In this document: positions 9,735 to 19,848 of the stretch, one piece after another
How positions within the stretch are numbered: the first letter of the stretch is position 1
Layout of the letters: each line of letters begins with the position of its first letter
Assembly: GCA_016183005.1 (NCBI GenBank)
Contig: JACPFN010000006.1
Coordinates: forward strand, 33,059-97,058
Direction of reading: 5' to 3'
Origin: Candidatus Babelota bacterium
GTDB taxonomy: Bacteria; Babelota; Babeliae; Babelales; Chromulinivoraceae
Length of the DNA: 64,000 bases
Notes under the pieces: generated by a model
What the model saw: only the letters and a program-made list of their open reading frames with translations
What the model was told of the DNA's origin: nothing
Database searches by the model: none
Position numbers and translations under genes: made by a program

Positions 9735-10112
9735 TTAGCGCGTGTATTTGTGATGGTGATGATGGTGATAAAAATTATATCTTGGAATATAGATTAAATC
9801 CTTTTCACATAGAGTGATGGTATAGAATCGAGCAAGTTCTATTGCTGAGATTATTTTGCTATTGCGATTGAAAAACCAAGAGTTTTCAGCATCTTGATAT
9901 TTTTGAATTATTTCTTGTAGTTGAGCAGAGCAATCATTATGTATTTTCTTAAAATATTGTATAGCTGTTAGAAATAGGAGATGCACATTACAATCAATGT
10001 TTGATTTATTTTTACCAATGATAAGTAAATATATTTTTGTTTCAAAATTTTTTTCTAAATCCTCAAGTGTATAATAATGGTTTTGATATAAATATTTTTG
10101 AGTAGAATTCAT
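9735..10112 (-). CDS. Small protein with a natural C-terminal hexahistidine stretch
   Basis: This 125-aa protein is of no family I recognise. It has no signal peptide and is predicted mostly helical. The last 15 residues read YNFYHHHHHHKYTR, six consecutive histidines coded by mixed CAC and CAT codons. Such a tail would be expected to bind nickel, zinc or copper. A strong AAGGAG ribosome site precedes the ATG. It lies between clpB (20 bases upstream) and the DAO-type oxidase (27 bases downstream), all on the minus strand, so co-transcription is likely. A metal-store, metallochaperone or regulatory role is possible but not shown. Confidence 0.6.
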   Translation of the reverse strand: MNSTQKYLYQNHYYTLEDLEKNFETKIYLLIIGKNKSNIDCNVHLLFLTAIQYFKKIHNDCSAQLQEIIQKYQDAENSWFFNRNSKIISAIELARFYTITLCEKDLIYIPRYNFYHHHHHHKYTR

Positions 10113-10131
10113 TGCTACTCTCCTTAATTTT

Positions 10132-12252
10132 TTATGAAATGATTATTTTATTATTTTTTGCATCGATGGTTATATTTTTTGTATTGGGATGCATTAAAAT
10201 ATGACGTGACACTGGTACAACAAGGAGTTGTTGTATAGCTCGCTTAAGCGGGCGTGCTCCAAATTCTGGCTCGTAACCTTCTTGTGCGATTAAATCAAGA
10301 GCTTTATCGGTTACTTCAATCTTAATCTCTTTTGATGTCATTCGTTTTTCAAAATCTTTAATATGAATTTTAGCAATATTCTTAATCATAGATTCTGAGA
10401 TCATATTAAAGAATATAATTTCATCAATACGATTTAAAAATTCAGGCCTAAATGCTTTGTGAAGAAGTTTTTCAATTTCAAATTTTATTTCTTCATTGAT
10501 CTCTTTTGTTTTAAGAATTAGCTCAGATCCGATATTTGATGTCATAATGATAACGCAATTTTTAAAATTTACCGTGCGACCTTGTCCATCAGTTAGGCGA
10601 CCATCGTCAAGTATTTGAAGAAATATGTTAAATACTTCTGGATTAGCCTTTTCAATTTCGTCAAACAGAATAACGCTGTACGGATTTCTTCTAACAGCTT
10701 CAGTTAGTTGCCCACCCTCTTCAAATCCGATGTATCCAGGAGGAGATCCGATTAATCGCGATACAGCATGTTTTTCCATATATTCAGACATGTCAATTCT
10801 AATAAGTTTATTATCATCATTAAAAAGATATTCAGCCAGACTTTTTGCAATCTCTGTTTTCCCAACGCCCGTAGGCCCAAGAAAGAGGAATGAACCAATT
10901 GGTTTGCGCGGATCTGCAAGTCCAGCGCGGTGTACTTGGATAGCATGAGAAATCTTTTCAATTGCTTGATCTTGGCCAACTACGCGATTTTTAAGAGTTG
11001 CTTCCATATCAAGAAGTTTTTCAGATTCAATATTTTTAAGTTTTGCTACCGGAATTCCTGTCCAACGAGCAACAACTTTGGCTATATCATCTGATGTAAC
11101 CTCTTCCTTGAGCATAGTTGAGCCAGTTTCTTTTAATTTTTTTTGTTGATCGGTGAGTTCTTTTTCAAGTTTAACTAATTTTCCATATTTAATTTCAGAT
11201 GCACGTGCAAAATCTCCCATTCGTTCAGCTTGTAGAAATTCATAATTTGCAAGTTCTATTTTTTCTTTAATTTGAGAAATTTTTTCAAGGGGAGCTTTTT
11301 CTGCTTGCCATTGTGTCATAAGGGCTTGATGTTCTTTTTTTAATTGCTCGAGTTCTATTTCAAGATCCTTAAGGCGTTGTTGTGAAACTTGGTTGTCTTT
11401 TTCTTTTGCTAAAGCTAATTTTTCAATTTCAAGTTGCCGTATTTTTCGTTCAAGCTTATCAACGGCTTCTGGCTTAGATTCTATGGTCATTTTCACCATA
11501 GAGGCAGCTTCGTCGATAAGATCAATAGCCTTATCCGGTAAAAATCTATCGGGTATATTCTTAGTGGAAAGTTGCACTGCTTGCACGAGTGCATCATCTG
11601 TGATTTTAATTCCATGATGTAGTTCATATTTTTCTTTAAGGCCGCGCAAAATAGAAAGAGCATCTTCAACTGTTGGTTCTTCAACTAAAACTTTTTGAAA
11701 TCGTCTTTCAAGTGCTGCATCTTTTTCTATGTATTTTTTATACTCTTTAATTGTTGTAGCACCTATACAGTGGAGTTGTCCACGAGCAAGGGCTGGTTTG
11801 AGTAAATTTGAAGCATCTATTCCACCGCCAGTTGATCCTGCTCCAATAAGCATATGAAGTTCATCGATAAAAAGTATTACGTGATCACCTGAATCTTGAA
11901 TAGCTTTTAAAATATTTTTAATGCGTTCTTCAAATTCTCCTTGATATTTAGTTCCAGCCATAAGTGATCCCATATCAAGGGAAAAAATAGTATTATTTTT
12001 TAGGCTTTCGGGTACATCATTATTGATAATACGTTGAGCGATCCCTTCTACAATTGCAGTTTTACCAACACCTGGATCACCAATAAGAACAGGATTGTTT
12101 TTAGTTCTTCGTGATAAAATTTGAATAACCCTGCGAATCTCTTCATGTCGCCCTATTACGGGATCAAGTTTTCCTTCTTGGGCAAGTTTTGTGATATTTT
12201 GGCAGTACTTTTCAAGTAATTCATAAGGTTTTATTGTATTTTGGCTGTTCAT
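10132..12252 (-). CDS. clpB: ClpB-type disaggregase lacking the N-terminal domain
   Basis: This is a Hsp100/ClpB AAA+ unfoldase that, with DnaK, pulls proteins out of aggregates. I take the start at 12252: AGGGG lies 5 bases upstream and the protein begins [16 protein letters not shown]. The frame is open to 12351, but that longer form adds a non-ClpB leader. The 706 residues begin directly before the first AAA+ module. Walker A1 GDPGVGKT is at ~58-65 and Walker B ILFIDELH follows. The ClpB middle coiled coil (~265-385, K/E/Q-rich heptads) is present. Walker A2 GPTGVGKT is near 460, with the D2 small domain after it. Usual ClpB is about 860 aa, so the ~150-residue N domain is absent, as in the short isoform of E. 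coli. It lies downstream of a GT61 gene. Confidence 0.93.
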   Translation of the reverse strand: MNSQNTIKPYELLEKYCQNITKLAQEGKLDPVIGRHEEIRRVIQILSRRTKNNPVLIGDPGVGKTAIVEGIAQRIINNDVPESLKNNTIFSLDMGSLMAGTKYQGEFEERIKNILKAIQDSGDHVILFIDELHMLIGAGSTGGGIDASNLLKPALARGQLHCIGATTIKEYKKYIEKDAALERRFQKVLVEEPTVEDALSILRGLKEKYELHHGIKITDDALVQAVQLSTKNIPDRFLPDKAIDLIDEAASMVKMTIESKPEAVDKLERKIRQLEIEKLALAKEKDNQVSQQRLKDLEIELEQLKKEHQALMTQWQAEKAPLEKISQIKEKIELANYEFLQAERMGDFARASEIKYGKLVKLEKELTDQQKKLKETGSTMLKEEVTSDDIAKVVARWTGIPVAKLKNIESEKLLDMEATLKNRVVGQDQAIEKISHAIQVHRAGLADPRKPIGSFLFLGPTGVGKTEIAKSLAEYLFNDDNKLIRIDMSEYMEKHAVSRLIGSPPGYIGFEEGGQLTEAVRRNPYSVILFDEIEKANPEVFNIFLQILDDGRLTDGQGRTVNFKNCVIIMTSNIGSELILKTKEINEEIKFEIEKLLHKAFRPEFLNRIDEIIFFNMISESMIKNIAKIHIKDFEKRMTSKEIKIEVTDKALDLIAQEGYEPEFGARPLKRAIQQLLVVPVSRHILMHPNTKNITIDAKNNKIIIS

Positions 12253-12343
12253 AATTCCCCTGATATTTATTATTGAATAATAATTTATTATATTCATAAC
12301 AAACAACTTTTTAAATTTAAAGGGAATATTTAAATAGCTCCAG

Positions 12344-13483
12344 TTATTCAATCAAGGGTTTAATTAGATCAACTACTTGAAGTGGTATTATAGTGGGAGA
12401 TTGCCACGCCGTAATATAATTTTCTATAAATTGAGCCGTTTGTACAGCTGCATAGTTAAAATTAAAGTCTTGAGATAGGTACCAAAATGTTGCATCATTA
12501 AGACTTTGAAAAAGTTCAATAATCTTTACATTGGGTTTACAAAAAATAGAATTTGCAAGTCCTGTACCTTGCGGTGATACAATAATGTCTGCTTGATTAA
12601 AAAGTTGTATTTGATCAACAACAGATAATTTTGCAAGTTCATAACGCTCAAAGCCATAAGGCTTGAGAGCACGAAAGAGCTCATCTTCATTTATGATATT
12701 TCTAATATTTGAATCTTTGCGAGATATAAATATTTTTTTTGAAAATATCTTTGTAGGGGTTTGTCGTAGTGCAGCCGTTAGAAGTTTTTTACGTACATAT
12801 TCTAAAAGATATGGTTGTCCATAACAGGAGAATAGTGCAAGTCCAAAATTAACATTTGAAACAAGAGATGGCAAAATTACTTCATCTGCGGTTATAGCAA
12901 AATTATTGTTTGCAGGATGTATTATTTTACAAGAAGGAATTCCCCAAAGCTCTAGGGTATCTTTCATAAATTTAGAATCTTGATTTACATATAAATAATC
13001 ATATTCAATTCCTTGAATTTCAAGAAGTGCCAATCTGCACATAATTTCGCTTAACCAATGCCAATAATTAAAATATGCAACTTGTGAAATAACAGCGACC
13101 TTCCCATTTATTTTGGACACCTCTTTTTGGGGAATTTCAAAGAGATATTGAAGGTGTGACCAAATTTTTTTCCAAATAAACTCTTCGATGAATTGATTTT
13201 TATATGTTACAAATCCACAATGAGCTTGAATTTGTGCGTTGGGAATTTTTAGTATATAAGTCTTATCAAAATTACCAATATTGGGATGGTTTGCAGGATT
13301 AATTGAAAGGGGAAACTCTTTGTATTCAAAAAACAGTTCATCAGAGCAAGGGATATAGATAACTTCGGGATTGTTAGATAAAAATTTTTTTAAATTAATT
13401 ATATCAAACCAATAAGCAGTCAATATATTGTTATTGATCTGTATTAGAAAACCGATGAGTAACATTTGTAAGATTTTATTCAT
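12344..13483 (-). CDS. Glycosyltransferase family 61-like protein
   Basis: This 379-aa protein matches the GT61 (DUF563) type. The central part has a VAVISQVAYFNYWHWLSEIM segment, where H-W-L-x-E is the family's signature. The later part carries KIFISRKDSNIRNIINED, then LFNQADIIVSPQGTGLANSIF, where the S-P-x-G-T/S-G-L-A-N motif is strongly GT61. The first ~25 residues are hydrophobic and may anchor the protein or act as a signal peptide. Such enzymes add sugars to glycans or surface polysaccharides; donor and acceptor cannot be told here. It is the first gene of the minus-strand group that continues into clpB after 91 bases, and has an AAAGGA ribosome site. Confidence 0.8.
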   Translation of the reverse strand: MNKILQMLLIGFLIQINNNILTAYWFDIINLKKFLSNNPEVIYIPCSDELFFEYKEFPLSINPANHPNIGNFDKTYILKIPNAQIQAHCGFVTYKNQFIEEFIWKKIWSHLQYLFEIPQKEVSKINGKVAVISQVAYFNYWHWLSEIMCRLALLEIQGIEYDYLYVNQDSKFMKDTLELWGIPSCKIIHPANNNFAITADEVILPSLVSNVNFGLALFSCYGQPYLLEYVRKKLLTAALRQTPTKIFSKKIFISRKDSNIRNIINEDELFRALKPYGFERYELAKLSVVDQIQLFNQADIIVSPQGTGLANSIFCKPNVKIIELFQSLNDATFWYLSQDFNFNYAAVQTAQFIENYITAWQSPTIIPLQVVDLIKPLIE

Positions 13484-13661
13484 TGTTTTTTCCTTTTGAG
13501 TAAACTTTTTCTGGATGATAAAAATATATTTATAAGTATTTATTGTTTAAATTTTATAGAAAAATTTATTGTTAACATTATATATCTTTATCATTTCTAT
13601 AGGATCTTATCGAATATTTTTTTAAAAAAATAATTATACGCTGATATCATTTTTAAAAAAA

Positions 13662-14891
13662 TCAATTTAGAGACTTAGAGCGTTTTTTGCGATGGTAGGC
13701 AATAGCAAAATTATGAGTTTTATCCCTGATTTGAAGTAGCAATAGATCTTCAGTCCGGTGATGATCAAGCTTGATAAAGTTTAATAAATTGGAAGATATG
13801 ATTGTTTCTTCTTTTTTGGCTAAGCCAACAAGCTCTGCTGTTCCGACATAGGGTTTTATAGCATTAATTTGTCCTTTGCCGCCATCAACAATAATAAGAT
13901 TTGGATAGTTTTTATTACCTTTGTATCTGCGTTGAACAATTTCTTGCAGAGCTGCGTAATCATTTTGTTGGATTAGGCTTTTAATTTGAAAGCGTCTAAA
14001 TGAATTTGGTTCTGGATTTCCATCAACGTATCGAATGCAACTTCCAACAATTGCTTGTGATTGTAAATGTGAAATATCAAAACAGTCAATTACATAGGGG
14101 ACATGTTTTAGGCCCAATCTTTTTTGAATAGCAATAAGAATATCTAAATTTTTTGAATCATCTTGTTTTTGTTTTCTGCTTGGCATAATCGCTAATTTTT
14201 GTACTGTTTGTGAAAATATTTCAAAGTTTTTTTTATATTCAAGTAATTTTTTTGCACGTTCAAACTTGAGTTCTTGCGAGGATTTTTTTATTTCTTCATC
14301 TATAATTAAACTTGCTTTCTCTGGTTCTTTGGTAGCTAAAAATTTAGCAAGCTCAAGTCTGAGTTTATAGAATTCAAAATCAAATTTAGTTGAACAATAT
14401 CCAGCGCATATTCCAATATGATATTGTAAGCATCCATGAGGAATTTTCTTTTTACATAATTTAAGCTTAAATGTTTCAATCAAGAAATTAAAAACAGAAT
14501 GAGCAGCTTTTTTGCTTAAAAATGGTCCAACATAGGTGCCCTTTTTTTCTTTTGTTCTGACAATAGTTAGTACGGGTAACTGTCCTTGAGAAAAAAATAG
14601 ATAGATAAAAGGATTTCCTTCTTTAAGAAGGATGTTGTATTTGGGTTTATATTTTTTAACTAATTCTGCTTCAAGATGCAGAGCTTCAAGCTCACTTGAA
14701 ACAGGAATAGTTTCTAGAGTGATCGCTTCTTGAAGTATCATCTCAACCTTGAATTCATCTGGATTATTAAAATAAGAAGCTATTCGTTTTGCAATTGATT
14801 TTGCCTTACCTATATAAATAATTTGCTCTTGTTTATTGCGAAAAATATAAACACCAGGATTTTTTGGTAAATTTTTAGGTCGTAACATCAT
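13662..14891 (-). CDS. uvrC: UvrC excinuclease subunit, shortened, without the C-terminal HhH domain
   Basis: UvrC makes both incisions around a DNA lesion in nucleotide-excision repair. The 409 residues hold the N-terminal GIY-YIG nuclease (GVYIFRNKQEQIIYIGKAKS, 13-32) and the four cysteines of its iron-sulphur site (C146, C154, C162, C166). The UVR helical pair that meets UvrB follows (~195-230), then the RNase-H-like second nuclease with D272 (CFDISH), D336 (IIVDGGKGQ) and H393. The protein stops at HRKKRSKSLN, just where the double helix-hairpin-helix domain begins in the usual ~600-aa enzyme. The bases downstream are AT-rich and code no such motif in any frame I can read, so this is not a simple frameshift. 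Its ATG overlaps the stop of the 1652-aa protein gene by 4 bases (ATGA). Confidence 0.92.
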   Translation of the reverse strand: MMLRPKNLPKNPGVYIFRNKQEQIIYIGKAKSIAKRIASYFNNPDEFKVEMILQEAITLETIPVSSELEALHLEAELVKKYKPKYNILLKEGNPFIYLFFSQGQLPVLTIVRTKEKKGTYVGPFLSKKAAHSVFNFLIETFKLKLCKKKIPHGCLQYHIGICAGYCSTKFDFEFYKLRLELAKFLATKEPEKASLIIDEEIKKSSQELKFERAKKLLEYKKNFEIFSQTVQKLAIMPSRKQKQDDSKNLDILIAIQKRLGLKHVPYVIDCFDISHLQSQAIVGSCIRYVDGNPEPNSFRRFQIKSLIQQNDYAALQEIVQRRYKGNKNYPNLIIVDGGKGQINAIKPYVGTAELVGLAKKEETIISSNLLNFIKLDHHRTEDLLLLQIRDKTHNFAIAYHRKKRSKSLN

Positions 14892-17800
14892 TTTGCTGCG
14901 ACTTTCAAGGTAGAATTATATTGCATTGGATATGCTCCAGCGGCATCCCTTTGTCTATGGGCGAAATCTAATGGCGGACGATTGAATTTAAGGTGGAAAG
15001 TTTCTCCAGATACAAACCAATTTTTATTAGGCTGTAAAGATGCACCACTGGTTGCTGGTAATATATTTTTATTTAAAGCTGGCAGCTGTTTTTGACCTTT
15101 TATAGTGCTATATTCTTGAGTTTGATTGAATATTATTGAGCCATAATTTGATAGATTTTGTTTTAAATAGGTTGCTATATCAAGGCTACTTATTGTCATG
15201 ATCGGTATGGGTAATGTATTTGCAACTAAAGTACTATTTTTTTCATAGACGTTCCCCGTAATCAGACTAACCATGGTTGTTGCATTTGGAGCAGTTGGTG
15301 CAAGTCCAAGAGAAATATTCGATTGCTGTTGAGTGATAGTTGGAGCTAGTACAACATAATCGGTAAATGGTTTTCCTGATGCATCAGTTAACGTTTGATT
15401 GCAGGTGTATAAATAAACTCCATCCTCAAGAGCAGCTAAGCTTATAGCGTTTAAATCAAATGGTTTAAAGTGGATATATTGTAATTTCGAAAAAGCTAAT
15501 TTTTGTTGCTTTGTAATGTTATTGTTAAGTGTTGTTAAGAATGGTCCATAATCTGACTGACTATATATTTTCCAAATATCTTGAACCGTTGAAATGTAAT
15601 TCCAGCTACTATCAAATACATGTCCAGTTATTAAACTGACTAAGACATTAGTTGCACTGTCTTTAAAGCTATTGGGTGCTTTTCCAAGATTGGTGATAGT
15701 TCCATTAGTATTTGTTGCAAATATTAATAGGTCAACGGGAGATTTTGGAATAATTTTTACTATATCTGTTTGTGCTGAAGCGTAGATATATTGACCAAAG
15801 ATGCGAGCACGATGCTGTGATATAAGTGTTAAAGATTTACCACCAAAAATTTGATTTATAGCTTCTTGCATGATTAATTTATTTTTTTTATTGCGTTCAA
15901 CTTCAAGTGTTAATGTAGGTGTTTTGCGTATATTGGTAGCTATTTGAGGTTCAGGTGTTGGATCTGTTTGATTCCATTCAATTGCGGCGCTTGATGCAAT
16001 GATTCCATAAGTTCTTTGATTTTTTATAGGGGTAACGGATACGGTTTTAGAAATAGTTGTTTGTGGATCATCGTCAACAGTTAAATTTACTTTTAATACG
16101 TCTTGATTAAGAGTTGCTTGTATAGTGTAAACATGCTCTTGGTCAAGTTGCATATTTATGGTAAGAGCCTGTGTTAAAATCCATTCTTTACTTGTCAAAT
16201 TGTGTTCATATATACCTAAGCTTAATGGATCTGTAGGAGATTTTTTATACAATACAATCATTTTTGCTAAATAGGTTTCGTTGATATCGATTAAATTTAA
16301 ATTGAAACTATATTTTTCTTTTTCTTGGTTTAATTTTTCATATGCCTCTGGTAATTTGTCGATAGTCGTTGCCAACAATGCAGCAAGATAAGTTTGACTA
16401 AGGTAGTCATAATAGTTTCCACCCATATAGATTCCGGCGTATAATTCTGATTCAAGGGTATATAAAAATTTTAAATTAATCGTTACGCTTAGTGGATCAT
16501 TGGGCTCTTTTTTTGTACCATTTTTATGTAGGGCATCAATTGCCGTACAGCGCTGATTAAACCATTGTTTAGTTTTTGTTTTAGATGCTTGAGTTAGCAA
16601 TTTTGGAGCTTGAGCAATCTCTTGTGAGTATGGAAAATTGGGTCTGCCTGCAGTTGTTGCATAAAAGCCTTCAGATGGATATAGATTTAGATAATTAGTT
16701 ATAAATCCCCAGGATGTTCCAATATTAGCAGGAATAAGTTCAGAGTTAGGATCTTGGTGAAGTTCTATACTGTAAATCATAGCAAGAGTCTGTTTAATTG
16801 TTTGACTTAGTTGTTCAATATTTAAAAAATTATAATTTTCTGAAAGAGATAGTCCTAATATTTGATTACCAATAGATGCTTTTTGTTTTTCAACTATTTC
16901 GTCAAGCGATGCAATATCCATGTGAGCGGTTGATAATTTACTTTCAGTATTTGCTTTCCATAAATCTTGAATAGCTTTTTCTTGTTCTTTTTGTTGTAGT
17001 AGATTTTTTTGATCCTGATTATAACCGCCAATGATTGATGTAAAATTAAACGCAATATTCATAAACATGCCGATTGGGCTAAAAGCATTTTTTAGATAAC
17101 GAACAGCCTTTCCTTTTCCGGTTTCATCGGCTATATTTTTTCGTTCACGTGCATATTGTCGTGTGTTTTTAACATCTTTTTCTTGTGTTTTGATTTTTTC
17201 TTTTGTTGTTTTAATCTCTTTTTCTTTTGCTTGTATTGCTTCTTTGTCCTGAGGGTTTTTTTCTTTTAGTGTTGTTAAATCAGATTCTTCTTTATTGTGT
17301 TGTTTGTTCATATTGCGCAATTCACCTTCTTGTGTATTTAGTTCTGCTTCTGCATCTTCTGCGGCCTTTGTATTACCTTTAAAGAAGTTTTTAAAGTTTT
17401 TTGCTTTAGATTTTATATAATCAAGTGCATCGTCCAATTTATCTGAAATTTTTTGTTTGAGTGGTATAGATCCTGTATCTTCTGATGGAGGTTTAAGCTT
17501 AGTTGATTTGGTTGCTTTAGCCCCTGTGCCTTGACCATCCTTTTCTGCTTTTTTAGCACTTTGTATAATGGGGTTATTTTCATCTTTAACCTTTGTTAAT
17601 CTATTTTTAGCTGCATTTAACTTTTCTTTAGCAGCAGCTTTAGTATCTTCAGGTGCATTTTCATAAGCATCTTTGGCCTCTTTAACTTCATTTTCTGCAT
17701 CTGATATTGCTTGTTCTGCAGCTTCTACTTCAGCATCTGTTTCAAGTTCTGCAGCCATAGCAGCATCGGCAGCAGTTGCCGCTCCTCCTGTTAAAACATC

Positions 17801-19846
17801 AGCACCGATCATGATTGCAACACCTACAACTTGGTTTATGATTGCTCTATGCTGATTGAGTGTATTATATGCTGTGTCAGCCGCTTTATTTGCATAATCA
17901 AATGTTGTGATATTTGCGCCTGCAGCATTTGCTATATTAGTAATTAACCCTATTCCACCAGTTGTAACAACGACGGTGATTTCTCGAATTAAATCATTAA
18001 ATAGGGTGGTTATAGAGTTCATAAATGTTCCAAGTGCACTCATGATAACATGGAAATCTTTTGTGGTTATCTGAGCAACCATCATGTATGTGGTTACCAG
18101 TGAGCGTAAAATGCTGTGACAAATATTTAAAGCTGCTTGTTGATTCCAAATAGAAACAACAGCCGCAACCATCGTTTCTATAAGAGCGTTCGATACTTGC
18201 GCAGGAAGACTATATACATACATTGCACCTACGATAGCTGTATTAAGTGCTTGTTCTGCTATGTTAACTAAAGCATCATCACAGCTGGTTACAATTGTAT
18301 CGATGTCGGCACCAATTTTCTTATCGTCAGTGATAAAACCAGCAATATCTCCCGTAAGCTCTGCGACGGGAGCAATTATTCCATCTTTAATAGCACTTCC
18401 AAAATCATCAACAGATGATTCAAGATCGTGAGTAGCTCTTCTTAATTTTTGTGTTGATTCTTGCATCAAGACATTGCCTTTGTCTGTATCTGAAAAAACA
18501 TTAAGAGTAAATCCCGCTATGCCATAACCAACACTTTCGGCTAAATCTTTTACGGCATCAGTTGCTTTTTCTACCCCATGCTTAATGTCACTCCAGCCAT
18601 TGCTTATGTCGTGTCCAACATCACTTAAAAGATCACTAAAAAATGCTTGAGCTACCACTGATTTTTGTATGGGAAATTTTTGTTTAATATATTGATCGGT
18701 CGGACGTCGAGTAGGATTTATCCAATCCTTAATATCTCTTAAGTCTTCTGGTTTAAATGTTTGTATTGTTGGATGTACGGAGTTGGGTTGTTTATCTAAA
18801 AGTACATTTTTTCCTGACAAAAGCTCTGATATTAAAACATAGTCATCAGGTTTGTAGGGGAAAATGTTGGGATATAGATTTGAACTAGAGCAGATAGTCA
18901 GAACTTGGTCTAGATTTTCTTCGTGCATAAAGCTTGTAAGTTGTCCATATAGTTCATATAACAAAAAGAAGCCAAAAACATATTCCTTAAGTGGACTTGG
19001 AATTGTGGAAGCACTAAGCAGATCTTGATGAGTAATTTTTTGGTTTGCTTTGAGTTTACTTTGCGTTCCCATTAAGTTGTGCATGTTGTGGCTTTTTTGA
19101 TAAAAAGTAGTTTTTTGAAATGAATTTATTTGTGCTTCTAGTTTTGATATAGATTTTGTTTTTTCTTGTGAAAATTTTTTCCAATCATTACAAATTTGAA
19201 GATACCGCTGTTGAACCTGTTGCTCTAATTCAATTTTGATGCGAACAACAGCATTGATATTTCTTATTTGTACATAATCCTGGTTATAATAGGAAGTTTC
19301 AAAATGAGGAATATAATTAAATTCCTGTTTTTCGCAGTTATGAATAAGCTTAATACCAATAATAAGATACGCATTGATATCTGTAATCATTGATTTACAG
19401 AATATCTGCCACATATTAGAATTGGCAATATCTTCTCGATCAATAGTTACTTCGAGCCATTCTTTAGAATTTAAAAGTTCTGCAGTTGGGATTAAAGGTA
19501 ACGTATCCGAAGTGTTTTTAAGAAGTGCGGTAAACATTGTCTGATTTTGTTGTAATGCTGTATTATTTGTAACTTTTTCAAGTTTGGTTAAAAATATTAG
19601 ATATAGATATGTTTTTTTTATATGTTCTATTTGATAACTATCAAGATTGATACCTTTTGCACCAAATGAAAATTCAATATCCTTAAAAATTTCTTGAGTA
19701 AATGTATCTTGTGGATTTATGTTGTCGACAGGAAATTTAATTGCTGCAAGTATGTGTACAGGTTCATGGTCATTGAATTTTGTAGATTCTTGAGTAGATG
19801 AAAAAGTACAAGAAGAGATTATAAGAATTAATAAATATTGAAACAT
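14888..19846 (-). CDS. Very large exported protein with helical/hydrophobic centre, coiled coil and beta-rich C-terminus
   Basis: This 1652-aa protein is of no family I recognise. The signal peptide MFQYLLILIISSCTFSST has a cysteine, but the context is not a clear lipobox. Residues ~20-390 are mixed helical. Residues ~400-560 are amphipathic helices (SDVGHDISNGWSDIKHG). Residues ~560-720 hold several alanine/glycine/valine-rich hydrophobic stretches that could insert into membranes. Residues ~720-930 form a long E/K/A coiled coil. The last ~500 residues are beta-rich, with a lectin-like stretch (YGIIASSAAIEW). Two copies of a ~125-residue unit contain VSLITGHVF near 1402 and VSLITGNVY near 1525. 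It is the third gene of a tight operon (2 bases after the 423-aa gene) and runs into uvrC. A toxin, adhesin or surface role is inference only. Confidence 0.7.
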   Translation of the reverse strand: MFQYLLILIISSCTFSSTQESTKFNDHEPVHILAAIKFPVDNINPQDTFTQEIFKDIEFSFGAKGINLDSYQIEHIKKTYLYLIFLTKLEKVTNNTALQQNQTMFTALLKNTSDTLPLIPTAELLNSKEWLEVTIDREDIANSNMWQIFCKSMITDINAYLIIGIKLIHNCEKQEFNYIPHFETSYYNQDYVQIRNINAVVRIKIELEQQVQQRYLQICNDWKKFSQEKTKSISKLEAQINSFQKTTFYQKSHNMHNLMGTQSKLKANQKITHQDLLSASTIPSPLKEYVFGFFLLYELYGQLTSFMHEENLDQVLTICSSSNLYPNIFPYKPDDYVLISELLSGKNVLLDKQPNSVHPTIQTFKPEDLRDIKDWINPTRRPTDQYIKQKFPIQKSVVAQAFFSDLLSDVGHDISNGWSDIKHGVEKATDAVKDLAESVGYGIAGFTLNVFSDTDKGNVLMQESTQKLRRATHDLESSVDDFGSAIKDGIIAPVAELTGDIAGFITDDKKIGADIDTIVTSCDDALVNIAEQALNTAIVGAMYVYSLPAQVSNALIETMVAAVVSIWNQQAALNICHSILRSLVTTYMMVAQITTKDFHVIMSALGTFMNSITTLFNDLIREITVVVTTGGIGLITNIANAAGANITTFDYANKAADTAYNTLNQHRAIINQVVGVAIMIGADVLTGGAATAADAAMAAELETDAEVEAAEQAISDAENEVKEAKDAYENAPEDTKAAAKEKLNAAKNRLTKVKDENNPIIQSAKKAEKDGQGTGAKATKSTKLKPPSEDTGSIPLKQKISDKLDDALDYIKSKAKNFKNFFKGNTKAAEDAEAELNTQEGELRNMNKQHNKEESDLTTLKEKNPQDKEAIQAKEKEIKTTKEKIKTQEKDVKNTRQYARERKNIADETGKGKAVRYLKNAFSPIGMFMNIAFNFTSIIGGYNQDQKNLLQQKEQEKAIQDLWKANTESKLSTAHMDIASLDEIVEKQKASIGNQILGLSLSENYNFLNIEQLSQTIKQTLAMIYSIELHQDPNSELIPANIGTSWGFITNYLNLYPSEGFYATTAGRPNFPYSQEIAQAPKLLTQASKTKTKQWFNQRCTAIDALHKNGTKKEPNDPLSVTINLKFLYTLESELYAGIYMGGNYYDYLSQTYLAALLATTIDKLPEAYEKLNQEKEKYSFNLNLIDINETYLAKMIVLYKKSPTDPLSLGIYEHNLTSKEWILTQALTINMQLDQEHVYTIQATLNQDVLKVNLTVDDDPQTTISKTVSVTPIKNQRTYGIIASSAAIEWNQTDPTPEPQIATNIRKTPTLTLEVERNKKNKLIMQEAINQIFGGKSLTLISQHRARIFGQYIYASAQTDIVKIIPKSPVDLLIFATNTNGTITNLGKAPNSFKDSATNVLVSLITGHVFDSSWNYISTVQDIWKIYSQSDYGPFLTTLNNNITKQQKLAFSKLQYIHFKPFDLNAISLAALEDGVYLYTCNQTLTDASGKPFTDYVVLAPTITQQQSNISLGLAPTAPNATTMVSLITGNVYEKNSTLVANTLPIPIMTISSLDIATYLKQNLSNYGSIIFNQTQEYSTIKGQKQLPALNKNILPATSGASLQPNKNWFVSGETFHLKFNRPPLDFAHRQRDAAGAYPMQYNSTLKVAAK

Positions 19847-19848
19847 AT

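Noticed and set aside
12253-12351. A longer N-terminus for ClpB
   Set aside because: The 33 extra residues are AT-codon noise (N, I, Y, F, K) and do not resemble a ClpB N domain. AGGGG precedes the ATG at 12252, and the long form would overlap the GT61 gene.
13484-13661. A missing UvrC HhH domain hidden downstream by frameshift
   Set aside because: The stretch is extremely AT-rich, with many stops, and shows no G-x-G or P-G-I-G-P-type hairpin motif in any frame.
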